Shown: positions 48,635 through 58,199, counted from the stretch's first letter. The stretch: DNA of 64,000 bases from Roseateles hydrophilus (GCF_026712245.1 NZ_JAPPUY010000005.1:294834-358833); one strand, 5' to 3'. Notes: generated by a model not told the origin, from the letters alone. Made by a program: numbers and translations.

Positions 48635-48663
48635 GGCCCCACAGCACCCGCCGTGGTGGGGCC
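48635..48663 (+). promoter_or_regulatory. Hairpin occluding the puuD ribosome binding site
   Basis: GGCCCCAC (48635-48642) pairs perfectly with GTGGGGCC (48656-48663), and the puuD ATG starts at the next base. The G-rich Shine-Dalgarno-like GGTGGGG falls in the 3' arm, so the folded leader would hide it. Confidence 0.45.
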
Positions 48664-49869
48664 ATGGAGAGACGCGACTTGGAAACCTACCTGCTCGACT
48701 GGGCCAACCTGCTGCTGCGCTGGCTGCACGTCATCACCGTCATCGCCTGGATTGGCGCCTCGTTCTACTTCGTCTGGCTGGACAACCACCTCGTCAAGCC
48801 GACCGCCGACGACCTCAAGTCCAAGGGTGTGGATGGCGAACTCTGGGCCGTGCACGGCGGCGGCTTCTACAACCCGCAGAAGTACATGGTGGCGCCGGCC
48901 AACCTGCCCAAGGACCTGCACTGGTTTTACTGGGAGAGCTACTGGACGTGGATGAGCGGCTTCGCGCTGTTCGTCGTGCTCTACCTGTTCAACGCCAGCC
49001 AGATGCTGATCGACCCGCGTGTGTACGCCTGGGGAGCGCCCTGGCAGGCAGTGTGCGCGGCGCTGGGCTTCCTCGTTGTCGGCACGGCGGTGTACGACAT
49101 CGCCTGCGTGACCCTGGGCCGCACGCGCGACGGCCAGATCGGCAACGATGGCCGCGTGCTGGCCGTGGTGGCCGCCTTCATCGTGTTCGCCAGCTGGCTG
49201 GCCTGCCAGCTGTTTGCCGGCCGGGCGGCCTTTCTCATCGTGGGCGCCACCATCGCCACAATGATGACGGCCAACGTGGCGCACTGGATCATCCCGGGCC
49301 AGAAGAAGGTCATCGCGCAGATGCGCGCCGGCCAGACGCCCGACCCCATCCATGGCCAGCGCGGCAAGCAGCGCAGCGTGCACAACACTTGGTTCGGCCT
49401 GCCGGTGCTGATCGCGATGCTCAGCAACCACTACGGCATGCTGCACCAGCACCCGCACAACTGGGTGGTGCTGTGCGTGCTGATGGCTGCGGGCGTGGCC
49501 ATACGCCTGTTCTTCGTGAAACGCCACAAGGGCGTCAACAGCTGGGGCGCCGTGGTGCTGGCGCTGGCGTTGCTGGCCGGCCTGGTGGTGTGGATGGCGC
49601 CTGCGGCGCAGCCCGCCAACGCCAGTGGCGCCGCGTCCGCGCCGGTCACGCTGGCCCAGGTGCAGGCCATTGCAGGCCAGCGCTGCGTAGCCTGCCATGC
49701 CGGTGAGGCCGCGCAGAAGGGTGTGCGGCTGGACTCGGCCGAGGCGCTGCTCGCCCACCGGGCGGCCATCTATCAGCAGGTGCAGGTGCAGCGCCTCATG
49801 CCGCTGAACAACGCCACCGGCATGACCGACGAGGAGCGTGCGCTGATGGGCCGCTGGGCCAAGCCATGA
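48664..49869 (+). CDS. puuD: Membrane-bound urate oxidase with cytochrome c domain (PuuD family)
   Basis: 401 residues from ATG 48664. Eight or so membrane helices open with ANLLLRWLHVITVIAWIGASFYFVWLDN and include GGGFYNPQKY and HWFYWESYWTWMSGF, typical of PuuD. A C-terminal cytochrome c domain carries CVACH (Cys341, Cys344, His345) and a Met in QRLMPLNN as likely sixth ligand. The enzyme oxidises urate to 5-hydroxyisourate and feeds electrons into the respiratory chain rather than reducing O2 to H2O2. The downstream glycerate kinase overlaps by 4 bases. Confidence 0.93.
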   Translation: MERRDLETYLLDWANLLLRWLHVITVIAWIGASFYFVWLDNHLVKPTADDLKSKGVDGELWAVHGGGFYNPQKYMVAPANLPKDLHWFYWESYWTWMSGFALFVVLYLFNASQMLIDPRVYAWGAPWQAVCAALGFLVVGTAVYDIACVTLGRTRDGQIGNDGRVLAVVAAFIVFASWLACQLFAGRAAFLIVGATIATMMTANVAHWIIPGQKKVIAQMRAGQTPDPIHGQRGKQRSVHNTWFGLPVLIAMLSNHYGMLHQHPHNWVVLCVLMAAGVAIRLFFVKRHKGVNSWGAVVLALALLAGLVVWMAPAAQPANASGAASAPVTLAQVQAIAGQRCVACHAGEAAQKGVRLDSAEALLAHRAAIYQQVQVQRLMPLNNATGMTDEERALMGRWAKP

Positions 49870-51152
49870 CGACCGACCCGCGCGCGCTGCTGCGCCAGCT
49901 CTACGACGCCGCCGTGGCCCGTGCGCTGCCGGCACGCACGCTGGCGGCCCAACTGCCGCCGCCCCCGCCGGGGCGGACCGTGGTGCTGGGCGCCGGCAAG
50001 GCCGGCGGCGCGATGCTGCAGGCGCTGGAGGCCGCCTGGCCCGCCGAGGCGCCGCTGTCCGGCCTGGTGATCACGCGCTACGGCCATGTGCCGCCGGGCT
50101 GGCGGCCGCGCCGCGTGGAGCTTGTCGAGGCGGCACACCCCGTGCCCGATGCCGCCGGCCAGGCCGCCACGGCCCGGCTGCTGGCGCTGACGCAGGAGCT
50201 GACGGCAGACGACCTCGTCATCTGCCTGATCTCCGGTGGCGGCTCGGCGCTGCTCAGCCAGCCCGCAGCCGGGCTGACGCTGGCCGACAAGCAGGCCGTC
50301 AACCGCGCGCTGCTGCTGAGCGGCGCGGGCATTGCCGAGATGAACTGCGTGCGCAAGCACCTGTCCGCTATCAAGGGCGGCCGGCTTGCGGCGGCCTGCG
50401 CGCCGGCCCGCGTGCTGACGCTGGCCATCAGCGATGTGCCGGGGGACGACCCGGCCGTCATCGCCTCCGGCCCCACCGTGGCCGACGCCAGCACCTGCGC
50501 CGACGCGCTGGCCATCTGCCGCCGTTACCGCATCCACCTGCCCGAGGCCGCGCGCCTGGGGCTGGAGCAGGGCGCGTTCGAGACCCCCAAGCCCGGCGAC
50601 CCGCGCCTAGACGGCCACGCGCTGACAATGCTGGCCACACCGCAACTGAGCCTGGAGGCGGCTGCCGCGCTGGCGCGCGAGCACGGCCTGGCGGCCCACA
50701 TCCTCAGCGACGACATCGAGGGCGAGTCCCGCGTCGTCGGCGGCGTGCATGCCGCGCTGGCGCGGGCCGTCGCGCGGCGTGGCCAGCCGTTCGCGGCGCC
50801 GTGCGTGATCCTGTCCGGCGGCGAGACCACGGTCACCGTCGACCCCGCACGGCCCGCCGGTCGCGGCGGCCGTGCCACCGAGTTCCTGCTGGGCTGTGCG
50901 CTGGCGCTGCAGGGCGAGCCGCGTGTGTGGGCGCTGGCGGCCGACACCGATGGCATCGACGGCGTGGGCCCGCATGCCGGCGCGCTGCTCACGCCCAGCA
51001 GCCTGGCCCGCGCCCGCGCGCTGGGGCTGAACCCGCAGGCACTGCTTGACGCCCACGACAGCGCCGGCTTCTTCGCGCCGCTCGGCGACCTGCTGGACGT
51101 GGGCCCGAGCTTCACCAACGTGAACGACTTCCGCGCGCTGCTGGTGCTGTAG
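49866..51152 (+). CDS. Glycerate 2-kinase (MOFRL family)
   Basis: 428 residues. The N-terminal DUF4147 part has VVLGAGKAGGAMLQALE and LISGGGSALLSQP; the C-terminal MOFRL part has LSGGETTVTV, GRGGRATEFLLG and AADTDGIDGVGPHAGA. It phosphorylates D-glycerate to 2-phosphoglycerate. In a urate operon it fits the end of the ureide route, where glyoxylate goes via tartronate semialdehyde to glycerate. Glyoxylate carboligase and the reductase are not in the window. Confidence 0.93.
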   Translation: MTTDPRALLRQLYDAAVARALPARTLAAQLPPPPPGRTVVLGAGKAGGAMLQALEAAWPAEAPLSGLVITRYGHVPPGWRPRRVELVEAAHPVPDAAGQAATARLLALTQELTADDLVICLISGGGSALLSQPAAGLTLADKQAVNRALLLSGAGIAEMNCVRKHLSAIKGGRLAAACAPARVLTLAISDVPGDDPAVIASGPTVADASTCADALAICRRYRIHLPEAARLGLEQGAFETPKPGDPRLDGHALTMLATPQLSLEAAAALAREHGLAAHILSDDIEGESRVVGGVHAALARAVARRGQPFAAPCVILSGGETTVTVDPARPAGRGGRATEFLLGCALALQGEPRVWALAADTDGIDGVGPHAGALLTPSSLARARALGLNPQALLDAHDSAGFFAPLGDLLDVGPSFTNVNDFRALLVL

Positions 51153-51314
51153 TCCAACTGGCCGGCGCGGCTGGCAGCGTGCCGCCGCATCGCGTTGCCG
51201 GACTAGGGTTTGCACGTGCTGCAGCTTTTCGGGTCAGCGTGACCTATTGCCGTCGCGCCGGTCGGCCCGCAGTCCTAGACTGGGTCGCACCTTTTTCCGA
51301 CCCAGGAGCCTGCG

Positions 51315-52154
51315 ATGACCGCCGCCGTCGAGCATTTCTTCGCCAAAGCCAACGCCCTGCCCACCATGCCCGAGGTGGCCTCCCGGCTGCTCAAGAGTTT
51401 TGACGACGACAACGTCGGTCTGGCGCAGATCGCCTCGCTGATCGAGAAGGACCCGGCCCTGGCTGCCAAGGTGCTGCGGCTGGCCAACTCGGCGCACTAC
51501 AGCCCGTCACGCCAGGTGAGCAGTGTCATGGACGCCGCCCACGCGCTGGGCATGGAGACCTTGCGCAACCTGAGCATGGCCGCCTGCCTGAGCGGCGCCT
51601 TTCCCAAGGTGCAAGGGCTGGACCGCACCAAGTTCTGGCGCCACAGCGTGGCCACCGCCAACTACTCGCGCATCCTGGCGCGCATGCTGGGCACGGACGG
51701 CAGCATCAGCGACACCGCCTACCTGGCTGGGCTGATGCTGCGCACGGGCCAGTTGTTAATGGCGGCCGACGCGCCTGATCAGGTGCAGGACGTGGAGGAT
51801 CACGCCACCGAGCCGGGCAGCCGTTTCTCGCTGGAGGAGCATCGCTTCGGCTGCACGCATGCCGATGTGACGGCGTCGCTGGCCTCGCGCTGGCACTTCC
51901 CGGATCGCATGGTGGAGGCGTTCAAGGACGCCAGCACGCCGCTGGAGATCCGCCCGTTCTCACTGATTGCCGGCGTGTTGCACGTTGCTGAGGTGTTGGC
52001 GGACGCCGCCGAGGTGCAGGACGAGCCGGTGCATGCGTTGGAGGTGGCCGTGCCCGACCTCGTCGAGCACCTGCACCTGGACCTGGACATGCTCGCCGCC
52101 AAGGTGGCTGCTGCGGGCGACCCGGCGGCCGAGGTGGAGCAGCTGCTGCACTGA
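51315..52154 (+). CDS. HDOD-domain protein
   Basis: 279 residues, made almost entirely of one HDOD domain (ALPTMPEVASRLLKSFDDDNVGLAQIASLIEKDPALAAKVLRLANSAHY; FWRHSVATANYSRILAR). ATG 51315 is preceded by AGGAG and a TAGACT -10 candidate at about 51274. HDOD proteins are non-catalytic relatives of HD phosphohydrolases with roles in signalling and motility. It is monocistronic. Confidence 0.87.
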   Translation: MTAAVEHFFAKANALPTMPEVASRLLKSFDDDNVGLAQIASLIEKDPALAAKVLRLANSAHYSPSRQVSSVMDAAHALGMETLRNLSMAACLSGAFPKVQGLDRTKFWRHSVATANYSRILARMLGTDGSISDTAYLAGLMLRTGQLLMAADAPDQVQDVEDHATEPGSRFSLEEHRFGCTHADVTASLASRWHFPDRMVEAFKDASTPLEIRPFSLIAGVLHVAEVLADAAEVQDEPVHALEVAVPDLVEHLHLDLDMLAAKVAAAGDPAAEVEQLLH

Positions 52155-52182
52155 CAGGCGCCGGGGCGCTCGCTCCGGCGCG

Positions 52183-52731
52183 CTACAGGCAGCCGGCCTC
52201 GGGCGGGGCGGCGCTCGGCGCGCCGTAGCTCAGTTGCGCCCAGCGCAATGGCGCGGCCGCCGGCTGCAGCACGAAGGCGTGATGGAAGCTGGTCTCGCAC
52301 AACTCGCGCAGCGCCGGCCCGCCCAGTGCGGCCAGCAGCGGGGTCACTGTGTTGCTGTGGCCCACCACCAGCACCGTGCCGGTCAGGGCGCGCACGGCGT
52401 CCGCGACGGCCTGCACATGGCCCGGCATGTCGCCACGGCGGGTCTCGATGACTTGCGGCTGCAGGCCCAGCGCTTGTGCCAGCGGCGCGGCCGTGGCCCG
52501 TGTGCGCTGGTATTGCGTCGTCACGATGGCGTTGACGCGCAGGCCCGCTACGGCCTGGGCCAAGGCGTGTGCCCGCTGCTCGCCGGCGGGTGACAGCGCC
52601 GGGTCGCTGCCGCCCTCGGCCGCCTTTTCGGCGTGGCGCACGACGATGACCAGATCGGGCACGGCCCCCGCGGTCCCGGCCAGACAGGTGGCCAGCAGGC
52701 CGACTGCCGACAGCAAGGGCAAGCGCTTCAT
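52183..52731 (-). CDS. Exported histidine phosphatase family protein
   Basis: 182 residues. A signal peptide (MKRLPLLSAVGLLATCLAGTAGA) is followed by VVRHAEKA (catalytic RH) and a later VVGHSNTVTPLLA supplying the second active-site His. It is a small periplasmic phosphatase of the SixA/PhoE-like branch; the substrate is unknown. It is divergent from lolC. Confidence 0.88.
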   Translation of the reverse strand: MKRLPLLSAVGLLATCLAGTAGAVPDLVIVVRHAEKAAEGGSDPALSPAGEQRAHALAQAVAGLRVNAIVTTQYQRTRATAAPLAQALGLQPQVIETRRGDMPGHVQAVADAVRALTGTVLVVGHSNTVTPLLAALGGPALRELCETSFHHAFVLQPAAAPLRWAQLSYGAPSAAPPEAGCL

Positions 52732-52829
52732 CGCAACTCCTGAAGCCCGGGAACCGGGGTGACGGGCATTCTCTGCGGAGTGGGCCAGTTACCATCCCGG
52801 CCCCATGCCTGCTGCCATCGCCCCGCCCC

Positions 52830-54083
52830 ATGCCCTCGCCGTTTGAACTCCAGGTCGGCTGGCGCTACGTGCGCGCCGGCCGCGGTGGCCGGCGCAACGC
52901 CTTCATCAGCTTCATCTCCGGCGCTTCGATGGTGGGCATCGCGCTCGGCGTGATGGCGTTGATCGTCGTGCTCTCGGTCATGAATGGCTTCCAGAAGGAA
53001 GTGCGCGACCGCATGCTCAACGTCATCGCGCACGTCGAACTGCTGAACTACTCCGGCCAGGCGCTGCCCGACTGGCAGGCCACCGCGGCCCAGGCGCGCC
53101 AGAACCCGGCCGTGATCGGCGCGGCCCCCTTCATCGCCAACCAGAGCCTGATCGCCCGCGGCGAGGACATGCGCGGCACCGTCATCCGCGGCATCGCGCC
53201 GGCCGAGGAGGCCACCGTCACCGGCCTGGGCGCGCAGCTCAAGGACACCTACGCCAAGCTTGCTCCCGGTGCCTGGAACATCGTGCTGGGTGCCGAGCTG
53301 GCCCGCCAGCTGAACGTGGGCGAGGGCGACAAGATCACCGTCGTCGCTCCCGGCGGCCAGGTCACGCCGGCCGGCGTTGTGCCGCGGCTGAAGAGCTTCA
53401 ACATCGTGGGTGTCTTCCACTCCGGCCACTACGAGTACGACGCGGGCCTGGCGCTGGTGCATGTGGACGACGCGGCCAAGCTGTTCCGCACCGAAGGCCC
53501 GACCGGCGTGCAGCTGAAGCTGCGCGACGTGCACGACGCCCGCCGCGTGGCCGCCGAGCTGGCCGGCCAGATGGGCCCGGACATCCTCGTGCGCGACTGG
53601 ACCCGCTCCAACGCGACCTGGTTCGACGCCGTGCAGATCGAGAAACGCATGATGAGCATCGTGCTGACGCTCATCGTCGCCGTCGCGGCCTTCAACCTCG
53701 TGTCCACGCTGGTGATGACGGTGACCGACAAGCAGAGCGACATCGCCATCCTGCGCACGCTGGGCGCCAGCCCGCGCTCGGTGATGGGCATCTTCATCGT
53801 GCAGGGCGCGGCGTCCGGGATCATCGGCACGCTGGCCGGCGTGGTGCTGGGGCTGCTGCTCGCCTTCAACATCGACGTCATCGTGCCCGCCATCGAGCAA
53901 CTGCTGAACGTCAGCTTCCTGCCGGGCAGCATCTACCTGATCAGCCAGATGCCCAGTGACCCGCAGAGCGGCGACATCGTCCCCATCGCCATCGGCTCGC
54001 TGAGCCTGGCCTTCCTCGCCACGCTCTACCCGAGCTGGCGCGCCAGCCGCGTGCAGCCGGCGGAGGCGCTGCGCTATGAGTGA
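52830..54083 (+). CDS. lolC: Lipoprotein-releasing system permease (LolC/LolE)
   Basis: 417 residues. An N-terminal helix ([39 protein letters not shown]), a large periplasmic domain and three C-terminal helices make up the MacB/FtsX-like fold of LolC/E. It extracts outer-membrane lipoproteins from the inner membrane for LolA. Only one permease gene is next to lolD, so it may act as a homodimer (LolF-like) or as the sole LolC/E. lolD overlaps by 8 bases. Confidence 0.95.
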   Translation: MPSPFELQVGWRYVRAGRGGRRNAFISFISGASMVGIALGVMALIVVLSVMNGFQKEVRDRMLNVIAHVELLNYSGQALPDWQATAAQARQNPAVIGAAPFIANQSLIARGEDMRGTVIRGIAPAEEATVTGLGAQLKDTYAKLAPGAWNIVLGAELARQLNVGEGDKITVVAPGGQVTPAGVVPRLKSFNIVGVFHSGHYEYDAGLALVHVDDAAKLFRTEGPTGVQLKLRDVHDARRVAAELAGQMGPDILVRDWTRSNATWFDAVQIEKRMMSIVLTLIVAVAAFNLVSTLVMTVTDKQSDIAILRTLGASPRSVMGIFIVQGAASGIIGTLAGVVLGLLLAFNIDVIVPAIEQLLNVSFLPGSIYLISQMPSDPQSGDIVPIAIGSLSLAFLATLYPSWRASRVQPAEALRYE

Positions 54084-54753
54084 TGCCGTGATCCAGGCCA
54101 CCGGCCTGACCCGCCGCTTCAAGGAAGGCGAGCTGGACGTGACCGTGCTGCGCGGCGTGGACCTGACGGTGCGCCGTGGCGAGACCGTGGCCATCATCGG
54201 CGCCTCGGGCTCGGGCAAGTCCACGCTGCTGCACCTGCTGGGCGGGCTGGACCAGCCCACCACCGGCAGCGTCACGCTGAAGGGGCAGTCCTTCGCGTCC
54301 ATGGATGAAGCCGAGCGCGGCCGCTGGCGCAACCAGCACCTGGGCTTCGTCTACCAGTTCCACCACCTGCTGCCCGAGTTCTCGGCGCTGGACAACGTGG
54401 CCATGCCGCTGCGCATCCGCCGCCAGACCCCGGCGCAGGCGCGCGAGGTGGCCGCCGAGATGCTGGCCCGCGTGGGCCTGCAGGACCGCGTGCAGCACCG
54501 CCCGGCGGAGCTCTCCGGCGGCGAGCGCCAGCGCGTGGCCATCGCCCGCGCGCTCGTCACGCGCCCGGCCTGTGTGCTGGCCGACGAGCCCACCGGCAAC
54601 CTCGACCGCGACACCGCCGACGCCGTGTTCGCGCTGATGCTCGAACGTGCCCGCGAGTTGGGCACGGCGTTTGTCCTCGTCACCCACGACCGCGACCTGG
54701 CGGCACGCTGCGACCGGCAGCTGCACCTGGTCAAGGGCCAATTCCAGTCATGA
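54076..54753 (+). CDS. lolD: Lipoprotein-releasing ABC transporter ATPase LolD
   Basis: 225 residues. Walker [11 protein letters not shown]-loop [15 protein letters not shown] (the LolD motif region), signature LSGGERQR and Walker [13 protein letters not shown] are intact. It powers lipoprotein release with the upstream permease. purU overlaps its end by 4 bases. Confidence 0.97.
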   Translation: MSDAVIQATGLTRRFKEGELDVTVLRGVDLTVRRGETVAIIGASGSGKSTLLHLLGGLDQPTTGSVTLKGQSFASMDEAERGRWRNQHLGFVYQFHHLLPEFSALDNVAMPLRIRRQTPAQAREVAAEMLARVGLQDRVQHRPAELSGGERQRVAIARALVTRPACVLADEPTGNLDRDTADAVFALMLERARELGTAFVLVTHDRDLAARCDRQLHLVKGQFQS

Positions 54754-55607
54754 CCGCTCCTCGCTTCGTTCTCAAGCTTTCCTGCCCCGACCGCGCCGGC
54801 ATCGTGCACGCCGTCACCGGCGTGCTGCTGCAGCAGGGCGGCAACATCATCACGTCGCACCAGCACGGCGATGCGGACCACCAGCGCTTCTTCATGCGCA
54901 TCGAGTTCGAGGCCAGCGCCGATGAGGCCGCGCTGCAGGCCGCGTTCGCGCCGCTGGCCGGCGAGTTCGGCATGGACTGGGAACTCGTCGCCCGCGCCCG
55001 CAAGACCCGCGTGCTGCTGCTGGTGTCCAAGCTGGGCCATTGCCTGAACGACCTGCTGTTCCGCGTGCAGACGGGGCATTTGCCGATCGAGATCCCGGCC
55101 ATCGTGTCCAACCACCGCGACTTCTATCAGCTCGCGGCGTCGCACAACATTCCGTTCCACCACTTCCCGCTGCTGGGCGGCACGGACGCGCAGAAGGCCG
55201 CGCAGGAAGCCAAGATCCGCGAGGTCATCGCCGAGAACAAGATCGACCTCGTCGTGCTGGCGCGCTACATGCAGATCCTGTCGCCCGAGCTGTGCCGCGA
55301 CCTGTCGGGCCGCGCGATCAACATCCACCATAGCTTTCTGCCCAGCTTCAAGGGCGCCAAGCCTTATCACCAGGCCTACGAGCGGGGCGTGAAGCTCATT
55401 GGCGCCACGGCGCACTATGTGACCAGCGATCTTGACGAGGGCCCCATCATCGAGCAGGAAGTGGCGCGCATCGACCACAGCATGCCGCCCGAGCAGCTTG
55501 TGGGCATCGGCCGTGACATGGAATGCGTGGCGCTGGCGCGGGCCATCCAGTGGCATGCGGAGCACCGCGTGCTGCTGAACGGCAACCGGACGGTTGTCTT
55601 CCGATAG
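54750..55607 (+). CDS. purU: Formyltetrahydrofolate deformylase PurU
   Basis: 285 residues. An N-terminal ACT domain ([28 protein letters not shown]) is followed by a formyltransferase-like domain with [23 protein letters not shown] and [19 protein letters not shown] (catalytic Asp). It hydrolyses 10-formyl-THF to formate and THF, supplying formate for PurT and balancing one-carbon pools. It is coupled to lolD. Confidence 0.96.
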   Translation: MTAPRFVLKLSCPDRAGIVHAVTGVLLQQGGNIITSHQHGDADHQRFFMRIEFEASADEAALQAAFAPLAGEFGMDWELVARARKTRVLLLVSKLGHCLNDLLFRVQTGHLPIEIPAIVSNHRDFYQLAASHNIPFHHFPLLGGTDAQKAAQEAKIREVIAENKIDLVVLARYMQILSPELCRDLSGRAINIHHSFLPSFKGAKPYHQAYERGVKLIGATAHYVTSDLDEGPIIEQEVARIDHSMPPEQLVGIGRDMECVALARAIQWHAEHRVLLNGNRTVVFR

Positions 55608-55611
55608 GCCA

Positions 55612-55752
55612 GTGAGACGCCGCCTCGTTCTGCTCAGCCTGCTGCTGGCAGCGGTCGCGGCGGCGTACCCGGCGTGGTGCTGGGTGCAACAGGATCGCTG
55701 CTTGGACGCAGGCGGGCGCTGGCTGGCGGAACGGCGCACCTGCGAGTTCTAG
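55612..55752 (+). CDS. Small exported or membrane-anchored Cys protein (46 residues)
   Basis: A GTG-started frame fills the gap between purU (ends 55607) and tatD (starts 55755). It reads VRRRLVLLSLLLAAVAAAY, an N-terminal basic-hydrophobic export signal, then a short tail with three Cys (residues 23, 30, 44). The C-x6-C-LDAGGRW pattern recalls small Cys-anchored periplasmic peptides. Signal-like start, tight fit between neighbours and in-frame Cys spacing favour a real gene. The weak ribosome binding site and short length make it uncertain. Confidence 0.5.
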   Translation: MRRRLVLLSLLLAAVAAAYPAWCWVQQDRCLDAGGRWLAERRTCEF

Positions 55753-55754
55753 CC

Positions 55755-56579
55755 ATGTGGATCGACACCCACTGCCACCTCGACGCGGCCGAGTTCGACG
55801 CTGACCGTGACGCTGTCGTCGGGCGCGCCCGGGCTGCGGGCGTCTCGCAGATCGTCATCCCCGCCGTCGTGGCCAACAATCTGGCGCGCGTGCGCGAGCT
55901 AGCGCATCAGCACGACTTCAGCTACGCGCTGGGCATCCATCCGCTTTACGTGATGAACGCCGGCCCCGGCGACCTGGACCGCGTGGCCGAGGCGCTGACG
56001 CAGCACCGGGACGACCCGCGGCTGGTCGCCGTCGGCGAGATCGGCCTGGACTATTTCGTCGCCGGCCTCGACGCCGCCACCCAGCAGCATTTCTACGTCG
56101 AGCAGCTCAAGCTCGCCAAGCGTGCCGGCCTGCCAGTGCTGCTGCATGTGCGCCGCAGTGCGGACCAGTTGCTGTCCGGCCTGCGCCGCGTGGGTTTCAC
56201 ACATGGCGGCATCGCCCATGCGTTCAACGGCAGCGAGCAGCAGGCGCAGGCCTTCATCGACCTCGGATTCAAGCTGGGCTTTGGCGGCACGCTGACTTTC
56301 GAGCGTTCGCTGCAGATCCGCCGCCTCGCGGCGACGGTGCCCGAGGCGGCCCTGGTCATGGAGACTGACGCGCCGGACATCCCGCCGCAGTGGCTCTACC
56401 GGACGGCCGCCGAGCGCGAGGCGAGTCCCGGGCAGGGGCGCAACGAGCCGGGCGAACTCCCGCGCATCGCCGTCAGCCTGGCCGCAGCGCGCGGCTGGAC
56501 GCCGGAACAGACCGCCGCCGTGACGAGCGCCAACGCCGCCCAGGCCTTGCCCCGGCTGGCCGGGCTCAGCCGGCGCTGA
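55755..56579 (+). CDS. TatD-family metal-dependent hydrolase
   Basis: 274 residues from ATG 55755. The metal-binding IDTHCHLD (HxH), VGEIGLDYF (Glu), LLHVRRS (His), IAHAFNGS (His) and METDAPDIPP (Asp) are all present. TatD proteins are 3'-5' exonucleases or phosphodiesterases of the amidohydrolase fold. The last 14 bases overlap the convergent MOSC gene. Confidence 0.94.
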   Translation: MWIDTHCHLDAAEFDADRDAVVGRARAAGVSQIVIPAVVANNLARVRELAHQHDFSYALGIHPLYVMNAGPGDLDRVAEALTQHRDDPRLVAVGEIGLDYFVAGLDAATQQHFYVEQLKLAKRAGLPVLLHVRRSADQLLSGLRRVGFTHGGIAHAFNGSEQQAQAFIDLGFKLGFGGTLTFERSLQIRRLAATVPEAALVMETDAPDIPPQWLYRTAAEREASPGQGRNEPGELPRIAVSLAAARGWTPEQTAAVTSANAAQALPRLAGLSRR

Positions 56580-57387
56580 AATCGAGGCTCAGCGCCACGC
56601 GGTCGCCCACGCGCAGCGTGCCGGCGCCGCGGCCCCGCGCATAGATGCCGAACTGCACCGGCGCGCCCGGCGCGCGTTCGGCACTGAGCCGCACCAGCGC
56701 GTCCATCGCCGGTGGCTGAGGCTCGGCGGTGGCCGGGTCCACGGTGGGCATCACGCAGCGCACGCAGACGCTCGTGCGGTCCAGCGTCAGCGCGCCGATG
56801 CGGGCCTGGGTCATCAGGTCCTCGATGAAGGGCGGCAGGTCGCCATCGGCGGCGGCGGTCAGCACGATGTTGGGCCGTGCGCGTTGCGCCGCGTAGGCCA
56901 GGGGTTGGGTCGTGGCGTCGCGCCAGGCTTGCAGCGAGGCATCACTCACGAGATGCAGCGCGTTCAGCAGGGGCCGGCGCTGTGTGTCGTGGCTCAGCCG
57001 CACAAGGCGCAGCGGCTCACCGGTGGTGGCGCGCAGCAGCGCGGCGGCGGCATCGCCCGCATCCCAGGCCTGGATCGCGTCGAAGCCCTTGATCCCATCG
57101 TTCCACGCATTGACGGTGACGGCGTCACCGCCGTCCACGGGCAGCGTCAGCGTGTGGGCGTCGGCCCGCAGCGTGAGACCGCCATCGGCGAGCGATGCGT
57201 GGACCCACGCCAGCCGCGGGAAGGCGCCCATCCACGTCAGCTCGCCGTCGCCATTGACGATGCCCCAGCCGCGGTCGCCCACGGGCCAGCCCTCGGCGTC
57301 GAGTGCCAGCGTGTCGACGGCTTCACCGGCGCAGGACTTCACCGGATAGCGCCACAGCGCGCTGATGCAGGCGGTGAGGTCGCTCAT
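56566..57387 (-). CDS. MOSC-domain protein (YcbX-like)
   Basis: 273 residues. The N-terminal beta-barrel domain has RYPVKSCAGE; the C-terminal MOSC domain has the conserved Cys in RTSVCVRCVMPTVDP. Such proteins bind the molybdenum cofactor and help reduce N-hydroxylated compounds or detoxify purine analogues. Its start overlaps the upstream mscS stop by one base (TGATG). Confidence 0.92.
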   Translation of the reverse strand: MSDLTACISALWRYPVKSCAGEAVDTLALDAEGWPVGDRGWGIVNGDGELTWMGAFPRLAWVHASLADGGLTLRADAHTLTLPVDGGDAVTVNAWNDGIKGFDAIQAWDAGDAAAALLRATTGEPLRLVRLSHDTQRRPLLNALHLVSDASLQAWRDATTQPLAYAAQRARPNIVLTAAADGDLPPFIEDLMTQARIGALTLDRTSVCVRCVMPTVDPATAEPQPPAMDALVRLSAERAPGAPVQFGIYARGRGAGTLRVGDRVALSLDFSAG

Positions 57388-58199
57388 CAGCGGTTCCGGG
57401 GGGTGATGGGCGTCTCCGGCACCGGATAGCCCGCCGCACCGAAGGTCGCGACGACCGCCTTGTGCGTGTCGAAGTAGACCTGCCAGTAGTGGTCGGTGTG
57501 GCAGTAGGGGCGCACGCACAGCAGCGGACCTTCGGGCGTGAACTGCAGGATCTCGATGTCGGGCGCGGGCGTGGCCATCACGTTGGGGATGGCGGCGATG
57601 GCCGGGCGCAGCCGGGCGATGGCGTCCAGCGGGTCGACGCTGTTGGCCACTTTGGCCGTGCAGTCCACACGCCGGTGCGGCAGCGTGGAGTAGTTCTGGA
57701 TGGAGCTGCTGAAGACGGCGTTGTTGCCGACGATGGTGTGCACGTTGTCGGGGCTGGTGATGGTCGTGCCGAACAAGCCGATCTCGGTGACGGTACCGGT
57801 CACCCCGCCGGCCTGCACAAAGTCGCCGACCTTGAAGGGCCGCAGCACCTGCATGAAGACGCCGGCCGCAAAGTGCGTCAGCAGCCCGCCCCAGGCGGTG
57901 CCGATGGCCAGGCCCGCGCCGGCCAGCAGTGCGGCAAACGACGTCGTCTTGACGCCGAAGATGTCCAGGATGGACAGGATCAACACGATGTTCAGCAGCA
58001 CGCTGAGAATGGAGCGCAGGTAGGTGACCAGCGTCGAGTCGATGTGCTTGCCGCGCAGCAGCGCGGCCGAGAACAGCCGCAGCGCCAGCGAGATGAGCCA
58101 GCGCCCCACGACCCAGGCGGCAATCGCCGCCAGCACCTTGAGGCCGAAGTCGACGCCCTGGGTGCTGAGAAACTGCCACACGGCTTCGGTGTTCATCAT
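57387..58199 (-). CDS. Small-conductance mechanosensitive channel (MscS family)
   Basis: 270 residues (ATG 58199 or 58196). TM1 (LKVLAAIAAWVVGRWLISLALRLF), TM2 (SILSVLLNIVLILSILDIFG) and the pore helix TM3 (SFAALLAGAGLAIGTAWGGLLTHFAAGVFMQVLRPF) have the Gly/Ala-rich packing of MscS. A cytoplasmic beta domain (VGDFVQAGGVTGTVTEIGLFGTTITSPDN) and cage follow. It releases solutes on hypoosmotic shock. It is coupled to the MOSC gene. Confidence 0.94.
   Translation of the reverse strand: MMNTEAVWQFLSTQGVDFGLKVLAAIAAWVVGRWLISLALRLFSAALLRGKHIDSTLVTYLRSILSVLLNIVLILSILDIFGVKTTSFAALLAGAGLAIGTAWGGLLTHFAAGVFMQVLRPFKVGDFVQAGGVTGTVTEIGLFGTTITSPDNVHTIVGNNAVFSSSIQNYSTLPHRRVDCTAKVANSVDPLDAIARLRPAIAAIPNVMATPAPDIEILQFTPEGPLLCVRPYCHTDHYWQVYFDTHKAVVATFGAAGYPVPETPITPRNR

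Noticed and set aside
51179..51403. A 74-codon plus-strand frame before and into the HDOD gene.
   Set aside because: It overlaps the HDOD start in another frame and has no coding features.
51776..51792. CCTGATCAGG palindrome, considered as a regulatory site.
   Set aside because: It lies inside the HDOD coding sequence and does not fit an FNR or CRP spacing.
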